Shown here piece after piece: positions 46,115 through 61,830 of a DNA stretch of 64,000 nucleotides (the stretch's first letter is position 1; each line of letters begins with the position of its first letter). Below the pieces are notes generated by a model. The model was not told where the DNA came from. It worked only from the letters and a program-made list of their open reading frames with translations, and ran no database searches. Both the position numbers and the translations under genes were made by a program. The stretch is from assembly GCF_046630445.1 (NCBI RefSeq), contig NC_092341.1, positions 260,761,001-260,825,000 of the forward strand, read 5' to 3'. The stretch comes from Rutidosis leptorrhynchoides. Its lineage: Eukaryota > Streptophyta > Magnoliopsida > Asterales > Asteraceae.

Positions 46115-49100
46115 TGAAATGTCCCGTTCTTATTGATTAAAAATGTTCCATATTAATTGATTTCGTTGCGAGGTTTTGACCTCTATATGAGACGTTTTTC
46201 AAAGACTGCATTCATTTTTAAAACAAACCATAACCTTTATTTCATAAATAAAGGTTTAAAAAGCTTTACGTAGATTATCAAATAATGATAATCTAAAATA
46301 TCCTGTTTACACACGACCATTACATAATGGTTTACAATACAAATATGTTACATCGAAATCAGTTTCTTGAATGCAGTTTTTACACAATATCATACAAACA
46401 TGGACTCCAAATCTTGTCCTTATTTTAGTATGCAACAGCGGAAGCTCTTAATATTCACCTGAGAATAAACATGCTTTAAACGTCAACAAAAATGTTGGTG
46501 AGTTATAGGTTTAACCTATATATATCAAATCGTAACAATAGACCACAAGATTTCATATTTCAATACACATCCCATACATAGAGATAAAAATCATTCATAT
46601 GGTGAACACCTGGTAACCGACATTAACAAGATGCATATATAAGAATATCCCCATCATTCCGGGACACCCTTCGGATATGATATAAATTTCAAAGTACTAA
46701 AGCATCCGGTACTTTGGATGGGGTTTGTTAGGCCCAATCGATCTATCTTTAGGATTCGCGTCAATTAGGGTGTCTGTTCCCTAATTCTTAGATTACCAGA
46801 CTTAATAAAAAGGGGCATATTCGATTTCGATAATTCAACCATAGAATGTAGTTTCATGTACTTGTGTCTATTTTGTAAATCATTTATAAAACCTGCATGT
46901 ATTCTCATCCCAAAAATATTAGATTTTAAAAGTGGGACTATAACTCACTTTCACAGATTTTTACTTCGTCGGGAAGTAAGACTTGGCCACTGGTTGATTC
47001 ACGAACCTATAACAATATATACATATATATCAAAGTATGTTCAAAATATATTTACAACACTTTTAATATATTTTGATGTTTTAAGTTTATTAAGTCAGCT
47101 GTCCTCGTTAGTAACCTACAACTAGTTGTCCACAGTTAGATGTACAGAAATAAATTGATAAATATTTTCTTGAATCAATCCACGACCCAGTGTATACGTA
47201 TCTCAGTATTGATCACAACTCAAACTATATATATTTTGGAATCAACCTCAACCCTGTATAGCTAACTCCAACATTCACATATAGAGTGTCTATGGTTGTT
47301 CCGAAATATATATAGATGTGTCGACATGATAGGTCGAAACATTGTATACGTGTCTATGGTATCTCAAGATTACATAATATACAATACAAGTTGATTAAGT
47401 TATGGTTGGAATAGATTTGTTACCAATTTTCACGTAGCTAAAATGAGAAAAATTATCCAATCTTGTTTTACCCATAACTTCTTCATTTTAAATCCGTTTT
47501 GAGTGAATCAAATTGCTATGGTTTCATATTGAACTCTATTTTATGAATATAAACAGAAAAAGTATAGGTTTATAGTCGAAAAAATAAGTTACAAGTCGTT
47601 TTTGTAAAGGTAGTCATTTCAGTCGAAAGAACGACGTCTAGATGACCATTTTAGAAAACATACTTCCACTTTGAGTTTAACCATAATTTTCGGATATAGT
47701 TTCATGTTCATAATAAAAATTATTTTCTCAGAATAACAACTTTTAAATCAAAGTTTATCATAGTTTTTAATTAACTAACCCAAAACAGCCCGCGGTGTTA
47801 CTACGACGGCGTAAATCCGGTTTTACGGTGTTTTTCGTGTTTCCAGGTTTTAAATCATTAAGTTAGCATATCATATAGATATAGAACATGTGTTTAGTTA
47901 ATTTTAAAAGTCAAGTTAGAAGGATTAACTTTTGTTTGCGAACAAGTTTAGAATTAACTAAACTATGTTCTAGTGATTACGAGTTTAAACCTTCGAATAA
48001 GATAGTTTTATATATATGAATCGAATGATGTTATGAACATCATTACTACCTCAAGTTTAGTAGGTAAACCTACTGGAAGTGAAAAGAAATGATCTAGCTT
48101 CAAAGGATCTTGGATGGCTTGAAAGTTCTTGAAGTAGGATCATGACACAAAAACAAGTTCAAGTAAGATTTTTACTCGAATTAAGATAGTTTATAGTTAT
48201 AGAAATTGAATCAAAGTTTGAATATGTATATTACCTTGAATAAGAAAGATAACCTACTGTATATAACAAAGGTTTCTTGATCTTAGATGATTACTTGGAA
48301 TGGATTAGAAAGCTTGAAAGTAAATTAGTAAACTTGAAGGGATTTTTGAAGTGTTCTTGAAGTGTTCTTCCTATGATGATTATAGCTTGATTCTTGAAGT
48401 GATTTTTGATGAAGATGATGATTAACTACTGGAAAAATACGTTCATAATAGTGTGTGTGTGTTGAGAGAGAATTAGAAAGAGAATTGGAAGTGAAATGGA
48501 GTGAATGATGAGTGGTAATTGGTGAGTGGTGAGTGGGGTTAAAAGGAGTTCTAGTTAGTTGACTAGCTCATGGTAGAAGTTAAAATTGATTAGTCATACA
48601 TGACATAATCAAGAGTGGAATCCCATGCTAGTTCCTATTGGTATATACCCATAGTAAGTACGTTTTGAAGCTGTGTATAATACGAGTAAGAATACGACTA
48701 GAATTCTTGATGAAAGAAAAGAATGGGAAAGTAACTGTAACCATTTTTGTTAAGTATGAGTGTTTTGATATATGTCTTGAAGTCTTCCAAAAGTATTTTA
48801 ATACATCTAAATACACTACATGTATATACATTTTAACTGAGTCGTTAAGTCATCGTTAGTCGTTACATGTAAGTGTTGTTTTGAAACCTTTAAGTTAACG
48901 ATCTCAATTAATGTTGTTAACCCATTATTTATTATATCTAATGAGATGTTAAATTATTATATTATCATGATATTATGATATATTAATATATATTAATATG
49001 ATATATATACATTTAAATGTCGTTACAACGATAATCGTTACATATATGTCTCGTTTCGAAATCCTTAAGTTAGTAGTCTTGTTTATATGTATATAACTCA

Positions 49101-49366
49101 TTGTTAATATACTTATGGAGATACTTACTTATCATAATCTCATTTTAACCATATGTATATCCATATATATATCGTCATGTCGTTTTTTACAAGTTTTAAC
49201 GTTCGTGAATCGCCGGTCAACTTGGGTGGTCAATTGTCTATATGAAACATATTTCAATTAATCAAGCCTTAACAAGTTTGATTGCTTAACATGTTGGAAA
49301 CATTTAATCATGTAAATATCAATCTCAATTAATATATATAAACATGGAAAAGTTCGGGTCACTACA
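46115..49366 (-). repeat. Element B 3' LTR
   Basis: 3252 bp; plus-strand ends TGAAATGTCCC...GGGTCACTACA. U5 hairpin region at 46159-46192; U3 palindrome-like CTATTGGTATATACCCATAG at 48634-48653. Confidence 0.95.
48634..48653 (-). promoter_or_regulatory. U3 palindrome of element B (one mismatch)
   Basis: CTATTGGTATATACCCATAG differs by one base from the perfect palindrome in element A. It keeps the neighbouring TACACAGCTTC motif (minus strand) on the same side. Also at 58609-58628. Confidence 0.55.
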
Positions 49367-49379
49367 GTACCTACCCGTT
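49367..49379 (-). other. Element B polypurine tract
   Basis: Minus-strand AACGGGTAGGTAC, directly next to the 3' LTR and identical to that of element A. Confidence 0.8.
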
Positions 49380-49401
49380 AAATAAATTTCGTCCCGAAAT
49401 T

Positions 49402-52400
49402 TTAAGCTGTTGAAGGTGTTGACGAATCTTCTGTAAATAGATGCGGGTATTTATTCTTCATCTGATCTTCACGCTCCCAGGTGAACTCGGGTCCTCTACG
49501 AGCATTCCATCGAACCTTAACAATTGGTATCTTGTTTTGCTTAAGTCTTTTAACCTCACGATCCATTATTTCGACGGGTTCTTCGATGAATTGGAGTTTT
49601 TCGTTGATTTGGATTTCATCTAACGGAATAGTGAGATCTTCTTTAGCAAAACATTTCTTCAAATTTGAGACGTGGAAAGGGTTATGTACAGCCGCGAGTT
49701 GTTGAGGTAACTCAAGTCGGTAAGCTACTGGTCCGACACGATCAATAATCTTGAATGGTCCAATATACCTTGGATTTAATTTCCCTCGTTTACCAAATCG
49801 AACAACGCCTTTCCAAGGTGCAACTTTAAGCATGACCATCTCTCCAATTTCAAATTCTATATCTTTTCTTTTAATGTCAGCGTAGCTCTTTTGTCGACTT
49901 TGGGAGGTTTTCAACCGTTGTTGAATTTGGATGATCTTCTCGGTAGTTTCTTGTATAATCTCCGGACCCGTAATCTGTCTATCCCCCACTTCACTCCAAC
50001 AAATCGGAGACCTGCACTTTCTACCATAAAGTGCTTCAAACGGCGCCATCTCAATGCTTGAATGGTAGCTGTTGTTGTAGGAAAATTCTGCTAACGGTAG
50101 ATGTCGATCCCAACTGTTTCCGAAATCAATAACACATGCTCGTAGCATGTCTTCAAGTGTTTGTATCGTCCTTTCGCTCTGCCCATCAGTTTGTGGATGA
50201 TAGGCAGTACTCATGTCTAGACGAGTTCCTAATGCTTGCTGTAATGTCTGCCAGAATCTTGAAATAAATCTGCCATCCCTATCAGAGATAATAGAGATTG
50301 GTATTCCATGTCTGGAGACGACTTCCTTCAAATACAGTCGTGCTAGCTTCTCCATCTTGTCATCTTCTCTTATTGGCAGGAAGTGTGCTGATTTGGTGAG
50401 ACGATCAACTATTACCCAAATAGTATCAAAACCACTTGCAGTCCTTGGCAATTTAGTGATGAAATCCATGGTAATGTTTTCCCATTTCCATTTCGGGATT
50501 TCGGGTTGTTGAAGTAGACCTGATGGTTTCTGATGCTCAGCTTTGACCTTAGAACACGTCAAACATTCTCCTACGTATTTAGCAACATTGGCTTTCATAC
50601 CCGGCCACCAAAAATGTTTCTTGAGATCCTTGTACATCTTCCCCGTTCCAGGATGTATTGAGTATCTGGTTTTATGAGCTTCTCTAAGTACCATTTCTCT
50701 CATATCTCCAAATTTTGGTACCCAAATCCTTTCAGCCCTATACCGGGTTCCGTCTTCCCGAATATTAAGATGCTTCTCCGATCCTTTGGGTATTTCATCC
50801 TTTAAATTTCCCTTTTTTAAAACTCCTTGTTGCGCCTCCTTTATTTGAGTAGTAAGGTTATTATGAATCATTATATTCATAGATTTTACTCGAATGGGTT
50901 CTCTGTCCTTCCTGCTCAAGGCATCGGCTACCACATTTGCCTTCCCCGGGTGGTAACGAATCTCAAAGTCGTAATCATTCAATAATTCAATCCACCTACG
51001 CTGCCTCATATTCAGTTGTTTCTGATTAAATATGTGTTGAAGACTTTTGTGGTCGGTATATATAATACTTTTGACCCCATATAAGTAGTGCCTCCAAGTC
51101 TTTAATGCAAAAACAACCGCGCCTAATTCCAAATCATGCGTCGTATAATTTTGTTCGTGAATCTTCAATTGTCTAGACGCATAAGCAATCACCTTCATTC
51201 GTTGCATTAATACACAACCGAGACCTTGCTTTGATGCGTCACAATAAATCACAAAATCATCATTCCCTTCAGGAAATGACAATATAGGTGCCGTAGTTAG
51301 CTTTTTCTTCAATAACTGAAACGCTTTCTCTTGTTCATCATTCCATTCAAATTTCTTCCCTTTATGCGTTAATGCAGTCAAGGATTTTGCTATTCTAGAA
51401 AAGTCTTGGATGAACCTTCTGTAGTAACCAGCTAGTCCTAAAAACTTGCGTATGTGTTTCGGAGTTTTCGGGGTTTCCCACTTTTCAACAGTTTCTATCT
51501 TTTCCGGATCCACCTTAATACCTTTTTTGTTCACTATGTGTCCGAGGAATTGAACTTCTTCCAACCAAAATGCACATTTTGAAAATTTAGCGTACAATTC
51601 TTCCTTCCTCAATACTTCTAACACCTTTCTCAAATGTTCACCGTGTTCTTGGTCATTCTTTGAGTAAATAAGTATGTCATCAATGAAAATAATGACAAAC
51701 TTGTCAAGGTATAGTCCACACACTCGGTTCATAAGGTCCATGAACACAGCTGGTGCATTAGTTAAACCAAATGGCATGACCATAAACTCGTAATGACCGT
51801 AACGTGTTCTGAAAGCAGTCTTTAGAATATCATCTTCTTTCACCCGCATTTGATGATACCCGGAACGTAAGTCAATCTTTGAATAAACAGACGAGCCTTG
51901 TAGTTGATCAAATAAGTCGTCGATTCTCGGTAGTGGGTAGCGGTTCTTGATGGTAAGTTTGTTCAACTCTCGGTAGTCGATACACAACCTGAATGTACCA
52001 TCTTTCTTCTTGACAAACAAAACAGGAGCTCCCCACGGTGATGTGCTTGGTCGAATGAAACCATGCTCTAAAAGTTCTTGTAATTGGCTTTGCAGTTCTT
52101 TCATCTCGCTGGGTGCGAGTCTGTAAGGAGCACGAGCTATTGGTGCAGCTCCTGGTACAAGATCTATTTGAAATTCAACGGATCGATGTGGGGGTAATCC
52201 CGGTAATTCTTTTGGAAATACATCGGGAAATTCTTTTGCGACGGGAACATCATTGATGCTCTTTTCTTCAGTTTGTACTTTCTCGACGTGTGCTAGAACA
52301 GCATAGCAACCTTTTCTTATTAGTTTTTGTGCCTTCAAATTACTAATAAGATGTAGCTTCGTGTTGCCCTTTTCTCCGTACACCATTAAGGGTTTTCCTT

Positions 52401-53991
52401 TTTCTCGTATAATGCGAATTGCATTTTTGTAACAAACGATCTCTGCTTTCACTTCTTTCAACCAGTCCATACCGATTATCACATCAAAACTCCCTAACTC
52501 TACTGGTATCAAGTCAATCTTAAATGTTTCGCTAACCAGTTTAATTTCTCGATTCCGACATATATTATCTGCTGAAATTAATTTACCATTTGCTAATTCT
52601 AGTAAAAATTTACTATCCAAAGGCATCAATGGACAATTTAATTTAGCACAAAAATCTCTACTCATATAGCTTCTATCCGCACCCGAATCAAATAAAACGT
52701 AAGCAGATTTATTGTCAATAAGAAACGTACCCGTAACAAGCTCCGGGTCTTCCTGTGCCTCTGCCGCATTAATAATGAAAACTCTTCCGCGGCCTTGTCC
52801 ATTCGTGTTCTCCTGGTTCGGGCAATTTCTAATAATGTGGCCTGGTTTTCCACATTTATAACAAACTACATTGGCATAACTTGCTCCGACACTACTTGCT
52901 CTGCCATTACTCATTTCGACACCATTTGTTCCTTTCGTTCTATTAACCCCTGGTCCGTAGACCTCACACTTCGCCGCGCTATGACCATTTCTTTTACACT
53001 TGTTGCAAAATTTGGTGCAGAACCCCGAGTGATACTTTTCACACCTTTGGCATAGCTGCTTCTGATTGTTGTTGTTGTTGCGGTTATTATTGTTGTTGGG
53101 ATGATTGTTGTAGTTGCTGTTGTTGTTTTTGTTGTTGTTGTTGTTGTTGTTGTTGTTGGGCCGTTTGTTGTAGTTGCGATTGATGTTGCGATTGTTGGGA
53201 TAATTGTTGCGATTATTGTTGTAATTGCTGTTGTTGTTGTATTGGTGATTCTTATCACCGTTTTCCTCCCACTTTCTTTTGACTTGCTTCGCATTGGCCT
53301 CTTCAGCAGTCTGTTCTTTAATTCTTTCTTCAATCTGGTTCACTAGTTTGTGAGCCATTCTACATGCATGTTGTATGGAGGCGGGCTCGTGTGAACTTAT
53401 ATCTTCTTGGATTCTTTCCGGTAATCCTTTCACAAACACGTCGATCTTCTCTTCCTCATCTTCGAATGCTCCCGGACACAATAGGCACAATTCTGTGAAT
53501 CGTCTTTCGTACGTGGTAATATCAAATCCTTGGGTTCGTAACCCTCTAAGTTTTGTCTTGAGCTTATTGACCTCGGTTCTGGGACGGTACTTCTCGTTCA
53601 TCAAGTGCTTGAATGCTGACCACGGTAGTGCGTACGCATCGTCTTGTCCCACTTGCTCTAGATAGGTATTCCACCATGTTAACGCAGAACCTGTGAAGGT
53701 ATGCGTAGCATACTTTACTTTGTCCTCTTCAGTACACTTACTTATGGCAAACACCGATTCGACCTTCTTGGTCCACCGTTTAAATCCGATCGGTCCTTCG
53801 GTTCCATCAAATTCCAAAGGTTTGCAGGCAGTGAATTCTTTGTAGGTGCATCCTACACGATTTCCTGTACTGCTAGATCCAAGATTATTGTTGGTACATA
53901 GCGCAGCCTGTACTGCGGCTATGTTTGAAGCTAGAAAAGTACTGAATTCCTCTTCATTCATATTCACGGTGTGTCGAGTAGTCGGTGCCAT
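49402..53991 (-). CDS. Ty3/gypsy Gag-Pol polyprotein of element B, intact
   Basis: 1529 aa from [16 protein letters not shown]; an in-frame Met 12 codons upstream (54027) is less likely because element C shares the MAPTT start. Domains: gag ([19 protein letters not shown]...LTWWNTY), Asn-rich linker coded by GTT repeats (about 53050-53250), zinc knuckles ([28 protein letters not shown]), protease DSGADRSY (about 434), [11 protein letters not shown] (about 769), RNase [15 protein letters not shown] (about 917), integrase zinc finger and core (about 1110-1300), and a chromodomain-like end ([19 protein letters not shown], about 1500). Fits chromovirus Del/Tekay. No stop or frameshift, so potentially functional. 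Confidence 0.95.
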   Translation of the reverse strand: MAPTTRHTVNMNEEEFSTFLASNIAAVQAALCTNNNLGSSSTGNRVGCTYKEFTACKPLEFDGTEGPIGFKRWTKKVESVFAISKCTEEDKVKYATHTFTGSALTWWNTYLEQVGQDDAYALPWSAFKHLMNEKYRPRTEVNKLKTKLRGLRTQGFDITTYERRFTELCLLCPGAFEDEEEKIDVFVKGLPERIQEDISSHEPASIQHACRMAHKLVNQIEERIKEQTAEEANAKQVKRKWEENGDKNHQYNNNSNYNNNRNNYPNNRNINRNYNKRPNNNNNNNNNKNNNSNYNNHPNNNNNRNNNNNQKQLCQRCEKYHSGFCTKFCNKCKRNGHSAAKCEVYGPGVNRTKGTNGVEMSNGRASSVGASYANVVCYKCGKPGHIIRNCPNQENTNGQGRGRVFIINAAEAQEDPELVTGTFLIDNKSAYVLFDSGADRSYMSRDFCAKLNCPLMPLDSKFLLELANGKLISADNICRNREIKLVSETFKIDLIPVELGSFDVIIGMDWLKEVKAEIVCYKNAIRIIREKGKPLMVYGEKGNTKLHLISNLKAQKLIRKGCYAVLAHVEKVQTEEKSINDVPVAKEFPDVFPKELPGLPPHRSVEFQIDLVPGAAPIARAPYRLAPSEMKELQSQLQELLEHGFIRPSTSPWGAPVLFVKKKDGTFRLCIDYRELNKLTIKNRYPLPRIDDLFDQLQGSSVYSKIDLRSGYHQMRVKEDDILKTAFRTRYGHYEFMVMPFGLTNAPAVFMDLMNRVCGLYLDKFVIIFIDDILIYSKNDQEHGEHLRKVLEVLRKEELYAKFSKCAFWLEEVQFLGHIVNKKGIKVDPEKIETVEKWETPKTPKHIRKFLGLAGYYRRFIQDFSRIAKSLTALTHKGKKFEWNDEQEKAFQLLKKKLTTAPILSFPEGNDDFVIYCDASKQGLGCVLMQRMKVIAYASRQLKIHEQNYTTHDLELGAVVFALKTWRHYLYGVKSIIYTDHKSLQHIFNQKQLNMRQRRWIELLNDYDFEIRYHPGKANVVADALSRKDREPIRVKSMNIMIHNNLTTQIKEAQQGVLKKGNLKDEIPKGSEKHLNIREDGTRYRAERIWVPKFGDMREMVLREAHKTRYSIHPGTGKMYKDLKKHFWWPGMKANVAKYVGECLTCSKVKAEHQKPSGLLQQPEIPKWKWENITMDFITKLPRTASGFDTIWVIVDRLTKSAHFLPIREDDKMEKLARLYLKEVVSRHGIPISIISDRDGRFISRFWQTLQQALGTRLDMSTAYHPQTDGQSERTIQTLEDMLRACVIDFGNSWDRHLPLAEFSYNNSYHSSIEMAPFEALYGRKCRSPICWSEVGDRQITGPEIIQETTEKIIQIQQRLKTSQSRQKSYADIKRKDIEFEIGEMVMLKVAPWKGVVRFGKRGKLNPRYIGPFKIIDRVGPVAYRLELPQQLAAVHNPFHVSNLKKCFAKEDLTIPLDEIQINEKLQFIEEPVEIMDREVKRLKQNKIPIVKVRWNARRGPEFTWEREDQMKNKYPHLFTEDSSTPSTA

Positions 53992-54332
53992 TTCCTTCAA
54001 AATAGTCAAATGGAACAAGTTAATCATACAGAATATTAAGAGTAGTTAACAGTATTTCGTAGCATAATGTGAACTCATTTATAAAAGCTTTTTCTTCATA
54101 TTAGCGTTTTATAAGTTTAAATTCGGGTAGTACCTACCCGTTAAGTTCATACTTAGTAGCTAATATACAATTCAACTACTACAATTCTATATGAAAAACT
54201 TATTATAATAATATTTCGCGTTCAAACTTTTATACAATATTTTACAAACTTACAATACCGCTTATTTTACATAAAGCATGAAATATAGCACACAATAACT
54301 TTGATACAAGATAGTTGTGAAGATAATTCTAG
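53992..54332 (-). other. Element B spacer between F-box ORF and gag
   Basis: No ORF. On the minus strand AACGGGTAGGTAC (54130-54142) duplicates the polypurine tract, followed by TACCC. Conserved with C (1970-2292) and, around this motif, with A (7330-7400). Confidence 0.75.
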
Positions 54333-55016
54333 CTAGTACACAAGTCGTTCAGCAAAGGCAATAAAGACACGTAATTCATACGTCCAGAAACAAGTCATGC
54401 ATTCTGGTTTTACTAGGACTACTTCCCATCCTTGGTCTTGTGGAACATAACCGTTATGGCCGTTGATAAGACAGCGTGTTGTAACGTCGTCAAAGGGACG
54501 AGGGTTACGTAATGTCCAACAGTCCCATAACAATCTAAAAACCTCATTTCTTACCCCAATTACCGACTCCGTCACTTGTGGGAACGTTTTGTTTAATAGT
54601 TGTAGGCCGATGTTCTTGTTCTCACTTTGGTGAGAAGCGAACATTACTAATCCGTAAGCATAACATGCTTCTTTATGTTGCATGTTAGCCGCTTTTTCTA
54701 AATCACGAAGTCTAATATTCGGATATATTGAGTCAAAATAATTTCTTAACCCATTGCGTAAAATAGCATTTGGGTTCCCCGCAATATATGCGTCAAAGTA
54801 AACACATCGTAACTTATGGATTTCCCAATGTGATATCCCCCATCTTTCGAACGAAAGCCTTTTATAAACCAAGGCATTCTTGGAACGTTCTTCGAATGTC
54901 TTACAAACTGATCTCGCCTTAAATAGTTGTGCCGAAGAATTCTGACCGACTCTAGACAAGATTTCATCAATCATGTCTCCGGGTAGGTCTCTTAAAATAT
55001 TGGGTTGTCTATCCAT
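54333..55016 (-). CDS. F-box protein carried by element B
   Basis: 227 aa, intact. Residues about 5-50 form an F-box (ILRDLPGDMIDEILSRVGQN...VCKTFEERSKNALVYKRLSF). A helical Sel1-like region follows (GNPNAILRNGLRNYFDSIYP, EACYAYGLVMFAS), then a C-terminal CMTCFWTYELRVFIAFAERL. This layout resembles the plant F-box proteins of the At1g67623/At2g35280 type, recalled and not searched. Such proteins join SKP1-cullin ubiquitin ligases and choose targets for degradation. It lies in the sense direction between ORF0 (137 bp away) and gag (341 bp). The C copy is broken. How it is expressed, and whether it acts on host silencing proteins, is unknown. Confidence 0.8.
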   Translation of the reverse strand: MDRQPNILRDLPGDMIDEILSRVGQNSSAQLFKARSVCKTFEERSKNALVYKRLSFERWGISHWEIHKLRCVYFDAYIAGNPNAILRNGLRNYFDSIYPNIRLRDLEKAANMQHKEACYAYGLVMFASHQSENKNIGLQLLNKTFPQVTESVIGVRNEVFRLLWDCWTLRNPRPFDDVTTRCLINGHNGYVPQDQGWEVVLVKPECMTCFWTYELRVFIAFAERLVY

Positions 55017-55153
55017 TTTGTGTTTTTATACTGTAAAATAGACAAGAGTTAGATTCATAAAAAAAATACTTATTAATACAAGCAATTTTTACATATATCA
55101 TAAAGCATAAGCACACTATATTACATATATTACACCACACGAATACAACTATC

Positions 55154-55768
55154 TTATTCCGACTCGCTTGTTTCTTTTTCTTCGGTTTTGGTTCGTTTTA
55201 CCAAGTTTCTAGGGATATATGATGTTCCCCTAATACGAGCCGTCGTTTTCCACATTGGTTTAGAAAAACCTGGTGGTTTAGAGGTTCCCGGGTCATTGTT
55301 ACAACTTAAGGACTTCGGGGGTTGACGATACATATAAAGTTCATCGGGGTTGGAATTAGATTTCTCTATTTTTATGCCCTTTCCCTCATTATTTTCTTTT
55401 GCCTTTTTAAATTCAGTTGGGGTAATTTCTATAACATCATTGGAATTCTCGTCGGAATCCGATTCATCGGAGAATTGGTAATCCTCCCAATATTTTGCTT
55501 CCTTGGCGGAAACACCATTGACCATAATTAACCTTGGTCGGTTGGTTGAGGATTTTCTTTTACTTAACCGTTTTATTATTTCCCCCACCGGTTCTATTTC
55601 TTCATCCGGTTCCTATTCTTCTTCCGGTTCCGATTCTTCTTCCGGTTCCGACTCTTCTTCCGGTTCCTCTTCGGGAACTTGTGAATCAGTCCACGAATCA
55701 TTTCAATTTACATTTGACTCTTCATTATTATTAGGTGAGTCAATGGGACTTGTTCTAGAGGTAGACAT
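55154..55768 (-). pseudogene. Element B ORF0: acidic protein of unknown function, two stops
   Basis: In frame from ATG at 55766-55768: MSTSRTSPIDSPNNNEES, a stop (TGA), then VPEEEPEEESEPEEESEPEE, a stop (TAG), and an open stretch from 55588 (GEIIKRLSKRKSSTNRP, KEAKYWEDYQFSDESDSDEN, DVIEITPTEF), ending KTTARIRGTSYIPRNLVKRT then an acidic tail. About 204 codons in all. Homologous ORFs are in C (3115-3702) and A (6741-7137). The 55154-55588 part stays open. No known domain; the charge pattern suggests a nuclear or nucleic-acid-associated disordered protein. Confidence 0.7.
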
Positions 55769-55963
55769 CTATCACATAATATCAAACGTGTTAAGAAATT
55801 AATATATCACATAATATTCACATGTTAAAAATATATAGTTTCCAACAAAATTTGTTAAGCAATCATTTTTCAAGTAAACACGGTCAAAGTCCAGACTCAC
55901 TAATGCATCCTAACAAACTCGATAAGACACACTAATGCAAAATTCTGGTTCTCTAAGACCAAC

Positions 55964-55975
55964 GCTCGGATACCA
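55964..55975 (-). other. Element B primer-binding site
   Basis: Minus-strand TGGTATCCGAGC, two bases from the 5' LTR. It is an initiator-Met site with one change, shared with element C. Confidence 0.85.
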
Positions 55976-55977
55976 AC

Positions 55978-59326
<3,349 letters not shown>

Positions 59327-59331
59327 CATGG

Positions 59332-59470
59332 TGGACGGCGTGATTGGAACAGAAGAGAAGAAAGAAAAGATGAAAGAGATCCAACCCCTGAAATGCACAT
59401 CAATGTTATATGGAATGTAGTAGAGGAGTATGAAACAGACGGGGAGTGCAGAACGGAGCAGTGGATGTAT
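59332..59470 (+). pseudogene. Element G gag, second part
   Basis: Continues the gag frame after element B: GRRDWNRREERKDERDPTPE then MHINVIWNVVEEYETDGE. It ends at the insertion of solo LTR F (target TGTAT 59466-59470). Confidence 0.75.
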
Positions 59471-59627
59471 TGTGATGACCCGAAAATTTCTGACCAAATT
59501 TAAACTTAATCTTTAACGTTTCCGACACGATAAACAAAGTCTATGAAGTTGAATCTCAAAATTTTATAACTGTTTCATGTATTCAATTACATTTGACTGC
59601 TCTCAACGATTCATGAACAATTATATG

Positions 59628-59632
<5 letters not shown>

Positions 59633-59678
<46 letters not shown>
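59633..59678. repeat. (TA)n microsatellite in LTR F
   Basis: About 22 TA units. Confidence 0.95.
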
Positions 59679-59683
<5 letters not shown>

Positions 59684-59696
59684 AGTAAAAACGACT

Positions 59697-59850
59697 TTCC
59701 TACAGTAAAACACTATTTGCTACAGTAAAAATGACTTTGCTACAGTAAAACACTATTTGGTACAATAAAACACTATTTGCTACAGTAAAACCGTACTTTG
59801 CTGCAGTGCTACAGTACACTATTTGCTACAGTAAACACTATTTGATGTCG
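59697..59850. repeat. Short tandem repeat GCTACAGTAAAACACTATTT in LTR F
   Basis: About eight degenerate copies of CTACAGTAAAA(CACTATTTG), period 17-21 bp, upstream of the LTR TATA box. Confidence 0.85.
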
Positions 59851-59880
59851 ACGAGCTAGCAAACAAAAACGGATAAGGCG

Positions 59881-59930
59881 GCCATGCGATCGCATGGCAA
59901 AAATACTGAAAACTCATGCGATCGCATGAG
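59881..59930 (+). promoter_or_regulatory. Pair of perfect 18-bp palindromes upstream of LTR F TATA box
   Basis: GCCATGCGATCGCATGGC (59881-59898) and CTCATGCGATCGCATGAG (59913-59930) share the core ATGCGATCGCAT, with 32 bp between centres. The TATA box TATAAAAG is at 59951-59958. Likely dimeric-factor sites; the role is inferred. Confidence 0.6.
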
Positions 59931-60017
59931 GTACTGTAGCAGGTCACATGTATAAAAGCTCGAAGTCTGGCTCAGTTTCATATCCTCCAACTATCTCGAT
60001 CTCTTTCTCTATTGTAT

Positions 60018-60037
60018 TTATATTATTATTATTATTA

Positions 60038-60108
<71 letters not shown>

Positions 60109-60170
60109 TTATTAATAATATTAAGATTATTATTAATCTTATTATTAATAGTATTAGTATTATTATTTTT
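60018..60170. repeat. (ATT)n microsatellite in LTR F
   Basis: Long ATT run with interruptions. It creates poly-Ile open frames that are not genes. Confidence 0.95.
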
Positions 60171-61830
60171 ATGATACAAAAATAATAATATACATAAAAT
60201 ATTACGACGGAGTGATATCCAAATGATTTCAAAACGAGTTTTCGAGCAAGCTAGAGCTAAGGAAATTATGGGTTATTACTAAGGAGATTATGGGTATGAT
60301 TTGAGGGTTTTACTCGTGAGTCAAACTAGTGTTTATCATCTCCATTACGTCTGCGTACTTTCTTACAATATTGAATCTCAATATTGATACGTAAGCACTC
60401 ATATTTTATCTTTCATAAATTAATTGTGTATCCATGTCTAGTGCTCGAGTATATATAGTTATACATGCTTGTATGCTAAATTTCGTCATTAAACAGTTTA
60501 TAATGAATCACGAATTAAATACATATATTACTGGTAAAAGGTATATGATATACATGTTTTTGAAAAGCTGGCGAAAAATCAACAACTTTTCATTTAGATA
60601 TCGAATAATTTCGATAAATAGATTAAAAGATATGATCAACTGAATTATGATTGACGTTAATTGAAATTGCTTTTGAATCTACAATTAAGATTTAAACAAC
60701 TTGTTTACGAGATTGATAAATTGGATTTTTGAATATTACCAACCGAGTAAATGAATCCTTATATAAGGTACGTCTCGTTTTGTTAAACAACTGTCAAAAT
60801 TGACTTTTTGAAACGACTTTGGATAACGTTTGTATGTCGATATCGAGCATTAGGATTGTGATACACTATGACCTGACCTAGCTTGATAGACATTTATTGA
60901 CCAACATATGTTCTCTAGGTTGAGATCTACGGTTATTTGGTAATCCGAGTTTCGATCACATTTTGGTGAATGACTTTATATGCTGCTAAGGTGAGTTTCA
61001 TTGATCCCTTTTTAATTGTTTTGCAATATATTTTTGATCTGAGACTACATGCACTTTATTTTAAACGCAATGGATACAAGTACATACTAAATTCTACACC
61101 TAGTTTGAACCGAAAATCCCTTAGCTTTGGTAACTAGTAACTGCCAGTTATAAGAACTGGTGGGCGCGAGTAGTAGTATATGGATCCATAGGGCTTGATA
61201 TCCCCGTCCGAGTTAGAGCACTAGCCTTTTAACAGACGTATGCTATTTGAGAAGCGTACACGTTGGTTTGCGTGTATTATTAAGATGATTATACAAAGGG
61301 TATAAATTATATATACGTTAAGTTTAGTTACCAAGGTGCTCAATTTCGTAGAATATTTTGATAAACATTTCTGGATGAAACAACTGAAAACTTGTGATCC
61401 ACTTTTATATACAGATTATGCGAAACACTAAAACTATGAACTCACCAACCTTTGTGTTGACACTTGTTAGCATGTTTATTCTCAGGTTCCTAGAAGTCTT
61501 CCGCTGTTTGCTTATATGTTAGACAAGCTATGTGCATGGAGTCTTACATGGCATATTTTTTAAGGAAACGTTGCATTCACCAAATCATCACCATGTATCT
61601 TATTTTGACTGCATTGTCAACGGAAGTACTATTGTAAATTATTATTTACGGTGATTGTCTATATGTAGAAATCATCAGATGTCGAAAACCTTTGATTTAA
61701 ATATTCATTTATGGTGTGCCTTTTCAAAAGAATGCAATGTTTACAAAACGTATCATATAGAGGTCAAATACCTCGCAATGAAATCGATGAATGACGTGTT
61801 CGTCCATATAGATTTGGAGTGATCGTCACA

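Larger units (their letters stand above)
59471..61830 (+). mobile_element. Solo LTR F (gypsy), 2360 bp
   Basis: TGTGATGACCC...GATCGTCACA with target duplication TGTAT (59466-59470, 61831-61835) and no internal domain, so a solo LTR. Plus orientation from its start and from the U5 hairpin near its end (61750-61785). Contains TA and ATT microsatellites, a CTACAGTAAAACAC repeat, two 18-bp palindromes and a TATA box (59951-59958). Confidence 0.92.

Noticed and set aside
48628..48859. Short frames repeated in both LTRs of B (near 48.7 and 58.7 kb)
   Set aside because: They coincide with the U3 region and are not kept open in element C.
53101..53346. Val-rich open frame opposite gag of B
   Set aside because: Reverse strand of the Asn-coding GTT repeats in gag.
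49441..53901. Plus-strand frames opposite gag-pol of B
   Set aside because: Antisense shadows of a conserved coding sequence.
60035..60232. Poly-Ile open frame on the minus strand
   Set aside because: It is the (ATT)n microsatellite inside solo LTR F.
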